Shown here piece by piece: positions 14,797-23,696 of a stretch of 40,849 nucleotides of DNA. Both the position numbers and the translations under genes were made by a program. Source of the DNA: Bacteroidia bacterium (GTDB taxonomy: Bacteria > Bacteroidota > Bacteroidia > 2-12-FULL-35-15); the NCBI GenBank assembly GCA_020051175.1, contig JAGVJJ010000098.1, forward strand, positions 1-40,849. Reading direction: 5' to 3'. The notes beneath the pieces were generated by a model. That model made no database searches, was not told where the DNA came from, and worked only from the letters and a program-made list of their open reading frames with translations. How positions within the stretch are numbered: the first letter of the stretch is position 1; every line of letters starts with the position of its first letter.

Positions 14797-16266
14797 TTAA
14801 CGACTATAATTCGGAGCCTCACGTGTAATAGTAACCCCATGAGGGTGGCTTTCACGGATACCGGCATTGGTAATTCGTATAAATTTGGCATTTTGAAGCG
14901 CAGCAATATTTTTGGCGCCACAGTAACCCATACCGGCACGCAAACCGCCAACAAACTGGTAAATTACTTCTGCAAGGCTTCCTTTCACTGGTACACGGCC
15001 CGAAATACCTTCCGGAACCAGCTTTTTTATATCATCTTCCGCATCCTGGAAATAACGGTCTTTTGAACCTTTCTGCATAGCTTCTATAGAGCCCATACCC
15101 CGGTAGGATTTGAATTTACGGCCCTCAAAAATGATGTTTTCGCCCGGGGATTCTTCAACACCTGCAAACATAGACCCCATCATTACAGAACTTGCACCTG
15201 CGGCCAGGGCTTTTACAATATCACCTGTAAAACGGATACCACCGTCAGCAATAATCGGGATGTTTTTACCTTTCAATACTTTGGCAACCTCCATAATGGC
15301 AGTTAATTGTGGAACACCTACACCCGCTATAACACGAGTTGTACAGATGGAGCCAGGCCCAATACCAACTTTTACGGCATCAGCACCGGCTTTTGCAAGC
15401 AGCAGTGCCGCTTCAGGAGTAGCAATATTGCCTACAACCACCTGCAAGCCAGGGAATTTTTTCTTTACTGATTTTAGTGCTTCTATTACACCTTTTGAAT
15501 GGCCATGGGCAGTATCAATAACAATAGCATCCACATCTGATTTTACGAGGGCAGCAACACGTTCAAGTATGTCAGGTGTGATACCAACCGCAGCGGCTAC
15601 ACGCAGGCGGCCCAAGTTGTCTTTATTGGCATTCGGATGTACTTTTACTTTAATAATGTCACGATAAGTGATAAGACCCACAAGTTTACCGTTTTTGTCT
15701 ACTACAGGCAGTTTTTCAATACGATGGTGCTGAAGGATTTGCTCGGCTTTTTTAAGATCAGTACCCTCTTTGGCAATTACCAGGTTTTTACTGGTCATTA
15801 CTTCCTTAATCGGGCGCTTGGTATTGCGTTCAAAACGTAAATCACGGTTGGTAACTATACCAATAAGCTTGTTTTCATTGTTCACTACCGGAATACCCCC
15901 GATTTTAAATTCTTTGATCATGTTCAATGCGTCTGCAACTATCGCATTTTCAGTTAGTTTCACAGGATCAAGTATCATTCCGCTTTCAGAACGTTTTACT
16001 TTACGTACCTGGTCGGCCTGTTGCTGAATGGTCATGTTTTTATGCAAAACCCCAATACCGCCTTCCTGTGCAATGGCAATAGCAAGCTGGTATTCGGTAA
16101 CGGTATCCATTGCAGCTGATACCAAAGGGGTATTCAGCTTAATTTTTTTTGAAAAGTAAGATGCAGTTTCTACTTCACGCGGAAGTATTTCAGAATAAGC
16201 AGGTACTAACAGTACATCATCATAGGTGAGACCTTCACCAACGAATTTAGCAGAATCTAAAGGCAT
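14797..16266 (-). CDS. guaB: IMP dehydrogenase
   Basis: The 489-residue enzyme oxidises IMP to XMP with NAD+, the committed step of guanine nucleotide synthesis. It begins [20 protein letters not shown]. An upstream in-frame GTG at 16311 would add 15 Ser/Lys-rich residues without family similarity, so the ATG is preferred. A catalytic (beta/alpha)8 barrel is interrupted by two CBS domains (roughly 95-210: [18 protein letters not shown] and [18 protein letters not shown]). The active-site loop [17 protein letters not shown] holds the catalytic Cys. [13 protein letters not shown] and the C-terminal mobile flap are present. The length is normal, and a terminator follows. Confidence 0.97.
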   Translation of the reverse strand: MPLDSAKFVGEGLTYDDVLLVPAYSEILPREVETASYFSKKIKLNTPLVSAAMDTVTEYQLAIAIAQEGGIGVLHKNMTIQQQADQVRKVKRSESGMILDPVKLTENAIVADALNMIKEFKIGGIPVVNNENKLIGIVTNRDLRFERNTKRPIKEVMTSKNLVIAKEGTDLKKAEQILQHHRIEKLPVVDKNGKLVGLITYRDIIKVKVHPNANKDNLGRLRVAAAVGITPDILERVAALVKSDVDAIVIDTAHGHSKGVIEALKSVKKKFPGLQVVVGNIATPEAALLLAKAGADAVKVGIGPGSICTTRVIAGVGVPQLTAIMEVAKVLKGKNIPIIADGGIRFTGDIVKALAAGASSVMMGSMFAGVEESPGENIIFEGRKFKSYRGMGSIEAMQKGSKDRYFQDAEDDIKKLVPEGISGRVPVKGSLAEVIYQFVGGLRAGMGYCGAKNIAALQNAKFIRITNAGIRESHPHGVTITREAPNYSR

Positions 16267-16338
16267 AAGATTTTGATTTTTTTGTGACTTCTTTGAGGAA
16301 AACGCAGACACAGATTGAATTTTTGGTTAAAATTCCTG

Positions 16339-16346
16339 CAAATATA
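16339..16346 (-). promoter_or_regulatory. Putative -7 box for guaB
   Basis: On the minus strand this reads TATATTTG, an exact TAnnTTTG match, 72 bases before the preferred guaB ATG. The expected -33 position falls in repeat-word DNA (ataacgaattgttacg) and lacks a clear TTTG. Confidence 0.4.
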
Positions 16347-16418
16347 CACAATTACGGGTTACAGATAACGAATTGTTACGAATTTACGAATCTGTGCGTT
16401 TCGCTCTTACTGTAACTT

Positions 16419-16823
16419 TTAATCTAAAAACCGCCTTTTCAAATCCGGGGTGGGAATCATGCAGGACTCACGTTTTCCAAAGAACCGGTAACGGTTTTTG
16501 GCAATATAATCGTATACAAAGTTCCTTATAAAAGGCGGGACAATAATAAAGCCATACATGAGCTTCCAGAAGCCGCCTAAATCCCTTAATACATTAAGGG
16601 CTCCTGACGAACGCTGGATAACCTGGTCGCCACGGACATAAATGAAGGAATTGAACTGGTCTAAAGGTAAATTGAATTTTTTAAGCAAAGCCTGGCCGCT
16701 TTCAGATTGAAGGGAAGCAAATTTGAATTTCGCTTCCTTATCGTGTTTTATCACGAACTGGACACTGGAATTGCATAGGTTGCAAACACCATCAAACAAT
16801 ATTATGCGCGCATCATTATTCAT
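16419..16823 (-). CDS. DCC-family thiol-disulfide oxidoreductase-like protein (DUF393)
   Basis: The 134-residue protein carries the family signature LFDGVCNLCNSSVQFV near the N-terminus; the DxxCxxC pattern (Asp-Gly-Val-Cys-Asn-Leu-Cys) gives the DCC name. Next come KFKFASLQSESGQALL and a short hydrophobic segment (FWKLMYGFIIVPPFI) before a basic, Arg-rich end. The family is proposed to be thioredoxin-like redox proteins, but substrates are not well established. Its start is an ATG. It precedes guaB on the same strand by 152 bases of repeat-word DNA and is probably transcribed separately. Confidence 0.9.
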   Translation of the reverse strand: MNNDARIILFDGVCNLCNSSVQFVIKHDKEAKFKFASLQSESGQALLKKFNLPLDQFNSFIYVRGDQVIQRSSGALNVLRDLGGFWKLMYGFIIVPPFIRNFVYDYIAKNRYRFFGKRESCMIPTPDLKRRFLD

Positions 16824-16892
16824 AACTCAATTTACTGTTATAAAGATAGTGAAGAATGGTGAATTTTGGAATGTTGGAAAAGTGGGTTATCG

Positions 16893-16970
16893 GGTTATTG
16901 GTTAATGGTTATTGGTTATTGGTTATTGGTTATTGGTTATTGGTTATTGAGTTATTGGTTATCCGTTATT
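16893..16970. repeat. Heptamer microsatellite (ggttatt)n
   Basis: Eight contiguous 7-base units run from 16893 to 16948; the second is ggttaat, the rest ggttatt. Degenerate units gagttatt and ggttatcc follow to about 16970. The complementary word ccaataa/actaataacc appears at 29680-29735 and 38882-38917. The 281-base spacer at 16824-17104 holds nothing else recognisable. Confidence 0.9.
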
Positions 16971-17104
16971 AATGAATAATAAGGGTATAAAAATAAGAAA
17001 GCGGTAAGAGGTGTTTACAGCTCTAATGTGTAATTAACGCTGAAACATTTTTCTACAATTCTGAGTTTCAATAGCAAACATTCTTCCACTATTCCACCAA
17101 ACAA

Positions 17105-18376
17105 CTACCAGTATTCATAATCGTACACAACACGGGTAGAACTATAATCGCTTTTGTATATACTCTCTGTAACAAGTTCGCGTTCGTCATACTTTTCAAC
17201 TGATTTTGAAAGGTAGTCGAAGGTTTCAGTACTGGTTTCCTTCAATGTTTTACCATCAGGGTAATAAGTATATGTTGAAATAGTTGCAGGTTTATCCATA
17301 CAGGTACCATTGTATACGGTTTGTTTTACCATCAGATTGTTGCTGTTGTACTGTGTTTGGGTTGTATAGGTGCTGCTTCCTCCGCCACCGTACTTCATTA
17401 CTGATTCTATCTCATTTCCATTTTTGTCGTACTTATACGTTTGTGAGGATACTGATTTTGATGAAAAACCTTCAGCGTTATCTTCGCTGATGGTTTTTAT
17501 TGAAAGCAGTTTATCACCACTGAATTTGTATTCGTTTGTTGTTTTTTGTGTTGAAATAGCCCCGTTTTCATCGGAAGTGCTCACTGAAGAAAGCAGGTTG
17601 CCCTTGCTGTCGAATTTTGAAACTGTCCGGTTTTTGTTTGGCGAGCATTGAGTTTTACGGGCTGACCAATAATATTCGGTAGTTTGCACATACCCTCCTT
17701 TTTTATCGTATACATTTGTTATAGTGGATTGAAGGTTATTGTGGTCATAATTTGAAGAAGAAGTTAGCTGATTTTTATTGTCGAACTGCGAAATGGTTTT
17801 ATAAATAACAACACCGGAGGAATCCGTTATCGATTCAATAAGGTTACCACTTGCATCGTATTTCCTTATATCAGAATAAACAACAGTTTTTGCATCATCT
17901 TCCGGTTTCATAGTATACATCCCCAGGGAAGAGGTGGAAGAAGATTTGGTTAGCCTGTTTGCGTCATCGTAAGAATATTTTACAGAAGTTCTGACTTTAC
18001 CGGTTGAATCGTATGTTGTTGATTCAATGAGATTATCTTTTGCATCGAATTTTGCAACAGATTTAGTCATCATTTTACCTGCCCAGTTCTCACTAATATT
18101 TTCTACCAGATTTCCTTTGCGATCATAAATGGTTTTGGCCTGAGATGATAATTTGGCATTATTTAAAGTGCTGTCTTCAGTAGAATATGTGAGTGTATTT
18201 ATTGCTTTGATTTTGTACTTAACAATGTAATTCACACTGGTATCAATGCCTTTTAAATCATCCTTTTTTACTGAAGCAATCACCTGTGCATTGAGGCAGC
18301 TTAATGACAGTACAGGCAGGCCCAATGCTGCAAAAGCAACTAAAAAGGATTTTGAAATACTAAGTTTCGTGTTCAT
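17105..18376 (-). CDS. Secreted YD-repeat (RHS-like) protein, paralogue A
   Basis: The 423-residue protein has a signal peptide (FLVAFAALGLPVLSLSCLNAQ). The rest is a chain of RHS/YD-like units of about 20-25 residues, for example YDRKGNLVENISENWAG, FDAKDNLIESTTYDSTGK, YDKNGNEIESVMKYGGGG and YDERELVTESIYKS. Two conserved Cys motifs, RKTQCSPNKNR and NGTCMDKPA, are shared with paralogue B. The protein ends in YDYEYW. It lacks the long repeat shell, the RHS core box and any C-terminal toxin domain, so it is unlikely to be a polymorphic toxin. Its role is unknown; surface or periplasmic binding is possible. It lies 85 bases after its tandem paralogue. Confidence 0.85.
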   Translation of the reverse strand: MNTKLSISKSFLVAFAALGLPVLSLSCLNAQVIASVKKDDLKGIDTSVNYIVKYKIKAINTLTYSTEDSTLNNAKLSSQAKTIYDRKGNLVENISENWAGKMMTKSVAKFDAKDNLIESTTYDSTGKVRTSVKYSYDDANRLTKSSSTSSLGMYTMKPEDDAKTVVYSDIRKYDASGNLIESITDSSGVVIYKTISQFDNKNQLTSSSNYDHNNLQSTITNVYDKKGGYVQTTEYYWSARKTQCSPNKNRTVSKFDSKGNLLSSVSTSDENGAISTQKTTNEYKFSGDKLLSIKTISEDNAEGFSSKSVSSQTYKYDKNGNEIESVMKYGGGGSSTYTTQTQYNSNNLMVKQTVYNGTCMDKPATISTYTYYPDGKTLKETSTETFDYLSKSVEKYDERELVTESIYKSDYSSTRVVYDYEYW

Positions 18377-18461
18377 AATTTTTTTTGAGTTTAAAAAATC
18401 AGTTTAAACATAATATGGTTCAAGATTAAAATAGAGTTTGAGCCCTGAATCTTTGAAAATT

Positions 18462-19796
18462 TTACCAATACTCATAAGTATATACATACCTGCTGGCGTT
18501 TCTTGGACTTATTGAAATCTGTTCAACCGGAATAAAGCGCTCGTCATACCTGTATACTGTTTTTGAAGGATAGTCAAATGATTCGTACGAAACTTCTTTC
18601 AGTTTTTTACCGTCAGGGTAGTACGTATAAAGAGTAATACTTGCCGGCTTATCCATGCAGGTTCCGTTATAAACAGTTTGTTTGGTTATTTCGTTATTTT
18701 TATTGTATTCTGTTTTGGTTGTATAAGTTGCACTTCCTCCACCACCGTATTTACTAACGGATTCTATTTCATTTCCATTTTTGTCGTATTTATAGGTTTG
18801 TGATGTTACCGATTTAGAATTATAGCCTTCCGATTTGGTTTCTGTTGTAGATTTAATAGAAATCAATTTATCACCATCAAATTTGTATTCGTTTGTACTT
18901 TTTGTGGTTGAAGTTTCACCGTTGTCTTCGGAAATTTCAACCGATGAAATTTCGTATCCTTTGCTATCATACTTAACAACAGCGCGGTTCTTTTTTGGTG
19001 AGCATTGTGTCCTGTTTGCGTTAGTATAATACTCAATGGTCTGGGTTGAACCGCCCTTTTTGTCGTATACGTATGATACAACAGACTGCAGTTGGCTGTG
19101 ATCGAAGCTTTGAGAAGAAATTAGCCGGTTTTTATTGTCATATGCTGATAAGGTTTTATTGGTAGTTACCCCTGCTGAATCGGTTGTGTATTCAACAACA
19201 TTGTCATTAAAATCATACCGGTTTTTATAAGTGTAGGTAACGTTTTTACCAGCATCTTCCGTTTTGGCTGTATAGGTGTATAGTGGCATTGTAGTTGATG
19301 TTTCTGCCTCCCTGCCGGAATTATCATAACGCGTTTGCTGAGAGTATGTGACTTTGCTTGCCGAATCGTAAGTCGTGAACTCTATTTGTCGGTCATAATT
19401 ATCGTATTGTCTTTTTTCTGTTAATGATATTTTATTCATTGAATCGTATACAACATATTCCAGAAGGTTATTTTTGGAATCATACTTGGATTTTCTTGTT
19501 TCCATTATTTTGCCGTTTGCATTTTCAGATATGTTTTCCAACCTGTTCCCATTTCTATCATACAGGGATCTGTCTTTTGAAGCCAGCTTTGCATTGGCCA
19601 GTGTACTATCCTCTGAATTGTATGTATGTATAGTGATTGATTTTATTTTATATTTTATAATATAGTCGGTTGCCGTAGAGTCCATTGCTTTTTTCTCATC
19701 CTTTGCTGCAGTAATCTGTGCTTTCAGGGTGTATGAAAAAAATAATGAAAAGCTCATTAATAGAACGGTTGTTGAAGTACTCAGTTTTGTTTTCAT
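18462..19796 (-). CDS. Secreted YD-repeat (RHS-like) protein, paralogue B
   Basis: The 444-residue protein has a signal peptide (TVLLMSFSLFFSYTLKAQ) followed by YD-like units such as YDRNGNRLENISENANGK, YDSKNNLLEYVVYDSMNK, YDKNGNEIESVSKYGGGG and YDERFIPVEQISIS. It is clearly homologous to paralogue A over its whole length. Both share the early TxxYIxKYKIK...YxxEDSTLxNAKL stretch and the Cys motifs RTQCSPKKNR and NGTCMDKPA, and both end in YEYW. The pair is a tandem duplication that has since diverged. B has one extra unit near the N-terminal third (TYDSASKVTYSQQTRYDNSG). No toxin or enzyme domain is visible. Confidence 0.85.
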   Translation of the reverse strand: MKTKLSTSTTVLLMSFSLFFSYTLKAQITAAKDEKKAMDSTATDYIIKYKIKSITIHTYNSEDSTLANAKLASKDRSLYDRNGNRLENISENANGKIMETRKSKYDSKNNLLEYVVYDSMNKISLTEKRQYDNYDRQIEFTTYDSASKVTYSQQTRYDNSGREAETSTTMPLYTYTAKTEDAGKNVTYTYKNRYDFNDNVVEYTTDSAGVTTNKTLSAYDNKNRLISSQSFDHSQLQSVVSYVYDKKGGSTQTIEYYTNANRTQCSPKKNRAVVKYDSKGYEISSVEISEDNGETSTTKSTNEYKFDGDKLISIKSTTETKSEGYNSKSVTSQTYKYDKNGNEIESVSKYGGGGSATYTTKTEYNKNNEITKQTVYNGTCMDKPASITLYTYYPDGKKLKEVSYESFDYPSKTVYRYDERFIPVEQISISPRNASRYVYTYEYW

Positions 19797-19862
19797 AAGT
19801 GTTTTTTAATCTTTTGAAAGATATATATTTATTTATTCGAAACCTTAAAAACGTGCAAATAC

Positions 19863-21110
19863 TTATTGTATTGTTGGATCATTTAATACACCTGTAAACA
19901 GAACAGCCCCGGTTGTGTTGTGCTTAATCATAAAAATAAATGGTCGGTCGGCATTAAATTCTTTTGGCTGGCGAGGTGCGCTTCCTGCTTCCATAGAAAC
20001 TGCGGTGGCAGCGGCCGCTTCCGTGCCTGTTTCGTTCACATCTACAAAGGTCTGATGGATCACCTGACCAATTAAAAGTTCTTTGCTGTCAGACATGTTT
20101 GAAAAATCGGCTTTGTCAGAAAACGGTGTGCTCATTCCCATTTTAATAAGGTCTTCTTTCAGCGTGTACTTGGCTTCTACCTTGAATTTTGGCAAAATAA
20201 CCCTTACCAGTTCCCCGTTTCCTTTCTGATTGAAATTGGATGCCACCGCTGCTACACTGCTAATGGTTTGTCCTTTTTTAGGAAGGATGAGTACCATCGA
20301 AAGTTCTCTGCCTTTGTAAGGCAACTCTACAATTTGCGCTTCGTTGGTTTCAGCGTAATTAAAGCCTTTTACCTGACGCATCATTTTCGCTTTTACTTTT
20401 TCACCGGAGGCTGTGGTAAAGTCCTTGTCCTGTGTGTACTCTGCTTCAAAAGGGCGTGCCCAGTCCGCTTTAAAATAAACGGCATTGGTCAGGATAAGGC
20501 GTGTGTTTTTTGTTATATGATTAGGAGAAAGTAAGTCTTTTATCTTGTTGTTCGTTTTGCTTTCTACCCATGTGTTGATGGTTTTCAGGGCATTGTCAGG
20601 CTGCTGTATAAAATCCAGGTTTTCAATTTGCGCCTTGTAATTTTCGGTGTTTACAGTAGTAAACTTATTTAAGAATGAATAGCCTTTTTGTGCCCAAAGC
20701 GCGTTAACAACACTCAGCTTATAGTCAGCAGTTGCCGGGTTCAGCGCTGTTGTTAAAGCATTCATTTCCGAATGCCTTGTTTTTTCATCATTAGTTAAAT
20801 GCAGCACCTGGTGCATTTCTTTTTCTGTTTGTCCTTTGGCGCCTTCACTGGTCATTGCAAGGGCTGAATAAATACTGAACGAAGAAAAAAAGATGTTTTT
20901 GTTTTTCTGTGTTTCAGCAGTAAGGTAGTTTTTAAGTAAATCGTTTGCAAACAGGTTGTTTCCTGCTACAACAGAACTTTGCGGAGCTGGTAGTTCTTCG
21001 GTTTTCATGTTTTCCTGGGTTGGTAGTGTTTGTTCAGCATTTTGTTTTTTATTGCTACAATGTGCAAAAGCAAATAGGGTGGAAAGTGATAGAAAAGTGA
21101 TGCGTTTCAT
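19863..21110 (-). CDS. Serpin-family serine protease inhibitor, exported
   Basis: The 415-residue protein has an export signal (ITFLSLSTLFAFAHC); the Cys could be lipidated although His at -1 is unusual for a lipobox. The mature part is a full serpin domain. Visible signatures are FFSSFSIYSALAMTSEGAKGQT near the start, LTNAVYFKADWARPFEAEYT, the hinge VDVNETGTEAAAATAVSM (about 356-373) and RPFIFMIKHNTTGAVLFTGVLNDP at the end. The small-residue hinge indicates an inhibitory serpin. Counting from the hinge Thr as P14 puts the bait bond around Gly-Ser in MEAGSAPRQP, which would favour a protease accepting small residues, but this is uncertain. It is probably periplasmic or surface exposed. Confidence 0.93.
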   Translation of the reverse strand: MKRITFLSLSTLFAFAHCSNKKQNAEQTLPTQENMKTEELPAPQSSVVAGNNLFANDLLKNYLTAETQKNKNIFFSSFSIYSALAMTSEGAKGQTEKEMHQVLHLTNDEKTRHSEMNALTTALNPATADYKLSVVNALWAQKGYSFLNKFTTVNTENYKAQIENLDFIQQPDNALKTINTWVESKTNNKIKDLLSPNHITKNTRLILTNAVYFKADWARPFEAEYTQDKDFTTASGEKVKAKMMRQVKGFNYAETNEAQIVELPYKGRELSMVLILPKKGQTISSVAAVASNFNQKGNGELVRVILPKFKVEAKYTLKEDLIKMGMSTPFSDKADFSNMSDSKELLIGQVIHQTFVDVNETGTEAAAATAVSMEAGSAPRQPKEFNADRPFIFMIKHNTTGAVLFTGVLNDPTIQ

Positions 21111-21201
21111 TTTTAGTGGGTTTATTGTGAAGATGCATTTAAAAAGCGGATTCCATAAATTTTATGAAATTATTTTTTGAAATTGAAGGGGGAATTGAAA
21201 T

Positions 21202-21221
21202 AGCCACAGATTCAAAGATTA
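21202..21221. repeat. Dispersed word agccacagattcaaagatta
   Basis: This 20-base word differs at one base from the arm of the palindrome at 39417-39468 (agccacagattcacagatta). It lies in the 163-base spacer upstream of the serpin, which otherwise shows no gene. Confidence 0.6.
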
Positions 21222-21273
21222 AAAGGCTTTTGTTTTAAAAGTGTAGGCGTGTAAATATTTGATTATTAGATAT

Positions 21274-22080
21274 TTATGTTTTTTGCGATTTTGTTTCAGA
21301 CAACACTTGCTGAAAATATCCGGGCGATTTTAACAGGCGGGAGCCATACCAGGAGAAAAGTTCCCCATCTACCAGCAAAATTTTGGAATCGGGACATATA
21401 GATTTCAGCTCCCGGATGTGCTTTTCTTTGAAAGGGTAAGGTTCTGATGATAACAGTATCAGTTCCGGAGCAGCATCCCTAAGCAGAGCCTGATTTACTT
21501 CCGGGTAGCGCTCGTGATTGCTGAAAACATTCTGAAACCCGCAGCGGCTGAGCATATCATTGATAAAAGTATTGTTGCCTGCCGCCATCCATGGATCGCG
21601 CCAGATGAAATAGGCAACGGTTTGTAGTTGGAAGTTTGTAGCCTGTTGAGCTGCCAGATTACGGAATGCTGCTTCAATTTGAAGCTTAAGCAGTTGAGAC
21701 GGGTGTTGCCTGTTCACCAAAGTACCAATGCGGGTAATCATGTCCAGGGCATCGCTTAGGGTATAAATATTGCTCATCCAAACAGGGTATTCCTGCATCA
21801 GGAGCTCAATCTGGGATTGTTCGTTTTCTTCTTTATTGCCAATAATCAGGTCGGGCTGAAGCTGTTTAATAATATCGAAATTGAGCTTTTTTGTGCCTCC
21901 GGTACGGGTTTTAGAGCGGAACCATTCATTGGGGTGAATACAGAATTTAGTGATGCCAACCACTTCATCGCGCAAGCCTAAATCGTATAATAATTCTGTT
22001 TGAGAGGGTACAAGGGAAACGATCCGTTTAGGAAAGGAGGGGAGCTCTATTTTTCTGCCTAGCTGATCGGTGTAAAGCAT
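21274..22080 (-). CDS. Cobalamin/metal-type ABC substrate-binding protein homologue without signal peptide
   Basis: The 268-residue protein belongs to the BtuF/TroA-like helical-backbone receptors: PKRIVSLVPSQTELLYDLGL, VVGITKFCIHP, LQPDLIIGNKEEN, and AAPELILLSSEPYPF in the second lobe. Binding proteins of this class normally start with a Sec or lipoprotein signal. This one starts MLYTDQLGRKIELPSFPKRI with no hydrophobic segment, so it should stay in the cytoplasm. No transporter genes are adjacent. It may bind a corrinoid, metal chelate or another ligand inside the cell. The start lies 4 bases from a perfect 26-bp inverted repeat (22085-22150), which could affect translation or end the transcript from the upstream gene. 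Confidence 0.88.
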   Translation of the reverse strand: MLYTDQLGRKIELPSFPKRIVSLVPSQTELLYDLGLRDEVVGITKFCIHPNEWFRSKTRTGGTKKLNFDIIKQLQPDLIIGNKEENEQSQIELLMQEYPVWMSNIYTLSDALDMITRIGTLVNRQHPSQLLKLQIEAAFRNLAAQQATNFQLQTVAYFIWRDPWMAAGNNTFINDMLSRCGFQNVFSNHERYPEVNQALLRDAAPELILLSSEPYPFKEKHIRELKSICPDSKILLVDGELFSWYGSRLLKSPGYFQQVLSETKSQKT

Positions 22081-22084
22081 TAAA

Positions 22085-22150
22085 TTTTAGAATTGTTGAT
22101 TTTTAGATTTTTGAATGCTAAAATAAATCTAAAAATCAACAATTCTAAAA
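22085..22150. repeat. Perfect 26-bp inverted repeat between two minus-strand genes
   Basis: The arm 22085-22110 is exactly complementary to 22125-22150, around a 14-base loop. The arms are AT-rich and built from the words gatttttagattt and ttttagaattgtt. It fills nearly all the 78-base spacer between the upstream enzyme (stop at 22159) and the start codon at 22080. As RNA it would be a long AU-rich hairpin touching the ribosome-binding region. Confidence 0.95.
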
Positions 22151-22158
22151 ATCTAAAA

Positions 22159-23529
22159 TTATTTGGTCAAAGCATTCACAATATCCGTTCTTGTAATGAT
22201 GTAAGTTTTATCCAGTTTAAAATCACGTACAAGTACAGCAGGGTTCTGATCAGTAATCATTGCCGAAAGGGAATCAATAGGGGCAGAGATATCTACAAAC
22301 GGGAATGCCGGCTGCATGATCAGCTCAATCGGTTGTGATTTTATTTCAGGGTTTGCAACAATTTTAGAGTATAAAAGGCTTTCATTTACAGAACCAATAA
22401 TCCTTCCACCGGCAGTTACCGGAACCTGGGAAATATTCATTTTGTTCATCAGTTTAACTGCACTTTCAATGCTGTCGCTGGTTTCAAGGGTAATTAATTT
22501 ACCATTGGTACTGTTGTTTACAAGATCTTTTGCTTCCAGTCCTTTTTTGTCGAAAAACCCTTTTTCCATCATCCATTCATCGTTGTACATTTTACCAAGG
22601 TAGCGGGTACCGTGGTCATGGAAAATAACTACCACTACATCACCCTCTTTCAACTCATCTTTCAGCTGCATCAATCCTGCCATAGCAGAACCAGCTGAGT
22701 TTCCTGCAAAAATTCCCTCTTTTTTGGTGATTTCGCGGGTCATCATTGCAGCATCTTTATCCGTAACTTTTTCAAAACGGTCGATAACATTAAAATCAAC
22801 GTTCTGAGGCAAAAAATCTTCCCCAATACCTTCAGTGATGTAGGGGTAAATTTCGTTTTTATCAAAAATGCCGGTTTCTTTATATTTTTTAAATACAGAA
22901 CCATAGGTATCTATGCCCCAAACTTTTATATTGGGATTTCTTTCTTTCAGGTAACGGCCTGTTCCTGAGATAGTTCCGCCTGTTCCAACACCCACTACAA
23001 GGTGAGTTATTTTTCCTTCGGTCTGTTCCCAGATTTCAGGCCCGGTTTGCTCATAGTGCGCAGTAGAGTTGCTTAGGTTGTCGTACTGGTTTGGTTTCCA
23101 GGCATTTGGGACTTCTTTTTCAAGTCTTGAGGAAACAGAATAATAAGAACGGGGATCTTCAGGATCTACGTTTGTAGGGCAAACAATAACATCTGCACCA
23201 AAAGCACGCAAAGCATCTACTTTTTCTTTTGATTGTTTGTCGGTAGTTGTAAAAATACATTTATAGCCTTTAATAATGGCAGCTATTGCCAGCCCCATAC
23301 CTGTATTTCCGCTGGTACCTTCAATTATAGTTCCCCCTGGCTTTAAGCGGCCATCTTTTTCGGCATCTTCCACCATTTTTAGCGCCATACGGTCTTTAAT
23401 GGAGTTACCCGGGTTAAAGGTTTCCACCTTGGCATATACGGTGGCTTTCATGCCTTTTGTAATGTTGTTAATACGTACTAAGGGCGTATTGCCAATAGTT
23501 TCAAGGATATTATTCGATGCTTTTCTCAT
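22159..23529 (-). CDS. Cystathionine beta-synthase-type PLP enzyme with C-terminal CBS domains
   Basis: The 456-residue protein begins MRKASNNILETIGNTPLVRI; an upstream TTG (23541) is less likely. The PLP fold-type II core has NPGNSIKDRMALKM with Lys45 as the probable Schiff-base residue, the phosphate-binding TSGNTGMGLAIA, and VVGVGTGGTISGTGRYLKE. A pair of CBS domains occupies the last 110 or so residues (MNKMNISQVPVTAGGRIIGSVNE). There is no N-terminal heme segment. This architecture suits cystathionine beta-synthase (homocysteine plus serine to cystathionine), though cysteine synthase activity cannot be excluded by sequence. The CBS domains suggest regulation by an adenosyl ligand. Confidence 0.92.
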   Translation of the reverse strand: MRKASNNILETIGNTPLVRINNITKGMKATVYAKVETFNPGNSIKDRMALKMVEDAEKDGRLKPGGTIIEGTSGNTGMGLAIAAIIKGYKCIFTTTDKQSKEKVDALRAFGADVIVCPTNVDPEDPRSYYSVSSRLEKEVPNAWKPNQYDNLSNSTAHYEQTGPEIWEQTEGKITHLVVGVGTGGTISGTGRYLKERNPNIKVWGIDTYGSVFKKYKETGIFDKNEIYPYITEGIGEDFLPQNVDFNVIDRFEKVTDKDAAMMTREITKKEGIFAGNSAGSAMAGLMQLKDELKEGDVVVVIFHDHGTRYLGKMYNDEWMMEKGFFDKKGLEAKDLVNNSTNGKLITLETSDSIESAVKLMNKMNISQVPVTAGGRIIGSVNESLLYSKIVANPEIKSQPIELIMQPAFPFVDISAPIDSLSAMITDQNPAVLVRDFKLDKTYIITRTDIVNALTK

Positions 23530-23696
23530 ACCGGGATACAATAGTTTTCAGTTAAAAATGCTGCCATTAAAGTGCAACTGCCTGTAAAAATACAAAAATT
23601 TGAAAAGTAGGCTGCCCGTTTTAACATGAGTTATGATTTCTTTTGAGTTCAGAAAAAAAAGTGCTGAATAACTGCCTTAAAAACAGTATTTTGTGT

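Noticed and set aside
15110..15667. Plus-strand ORF of 185 codons opposite guaB
   Set aside because: It is the complement of the conserved IMP dehydrogenase barrel.
16267..16311. Longer GuaB from a GTG at 16311
   Set aside because: The extra 15 residues are low-complexity Ser/Lys/Gln and do not resemble the family start; the ATG at 16266 does.
16339..16400. Guanine-responsive riboswitch or other leader element before guaB
   Set aside because: The leader is only about 65-70 bases, and I saw neither a conserved purine-riboswitch core nor a leader terminator.
16893..16970. Possible CRISPR array
   Set aside because: The units are 7 bp and contiguous, without spacers, and no cas gene is nearby.
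17105..19796. Polymorphic RHS toxin and immunity system
   Set aside because: Neither protein has an RHS core box or a variable C-terminal toxin, and no immunity-type small gene follows.
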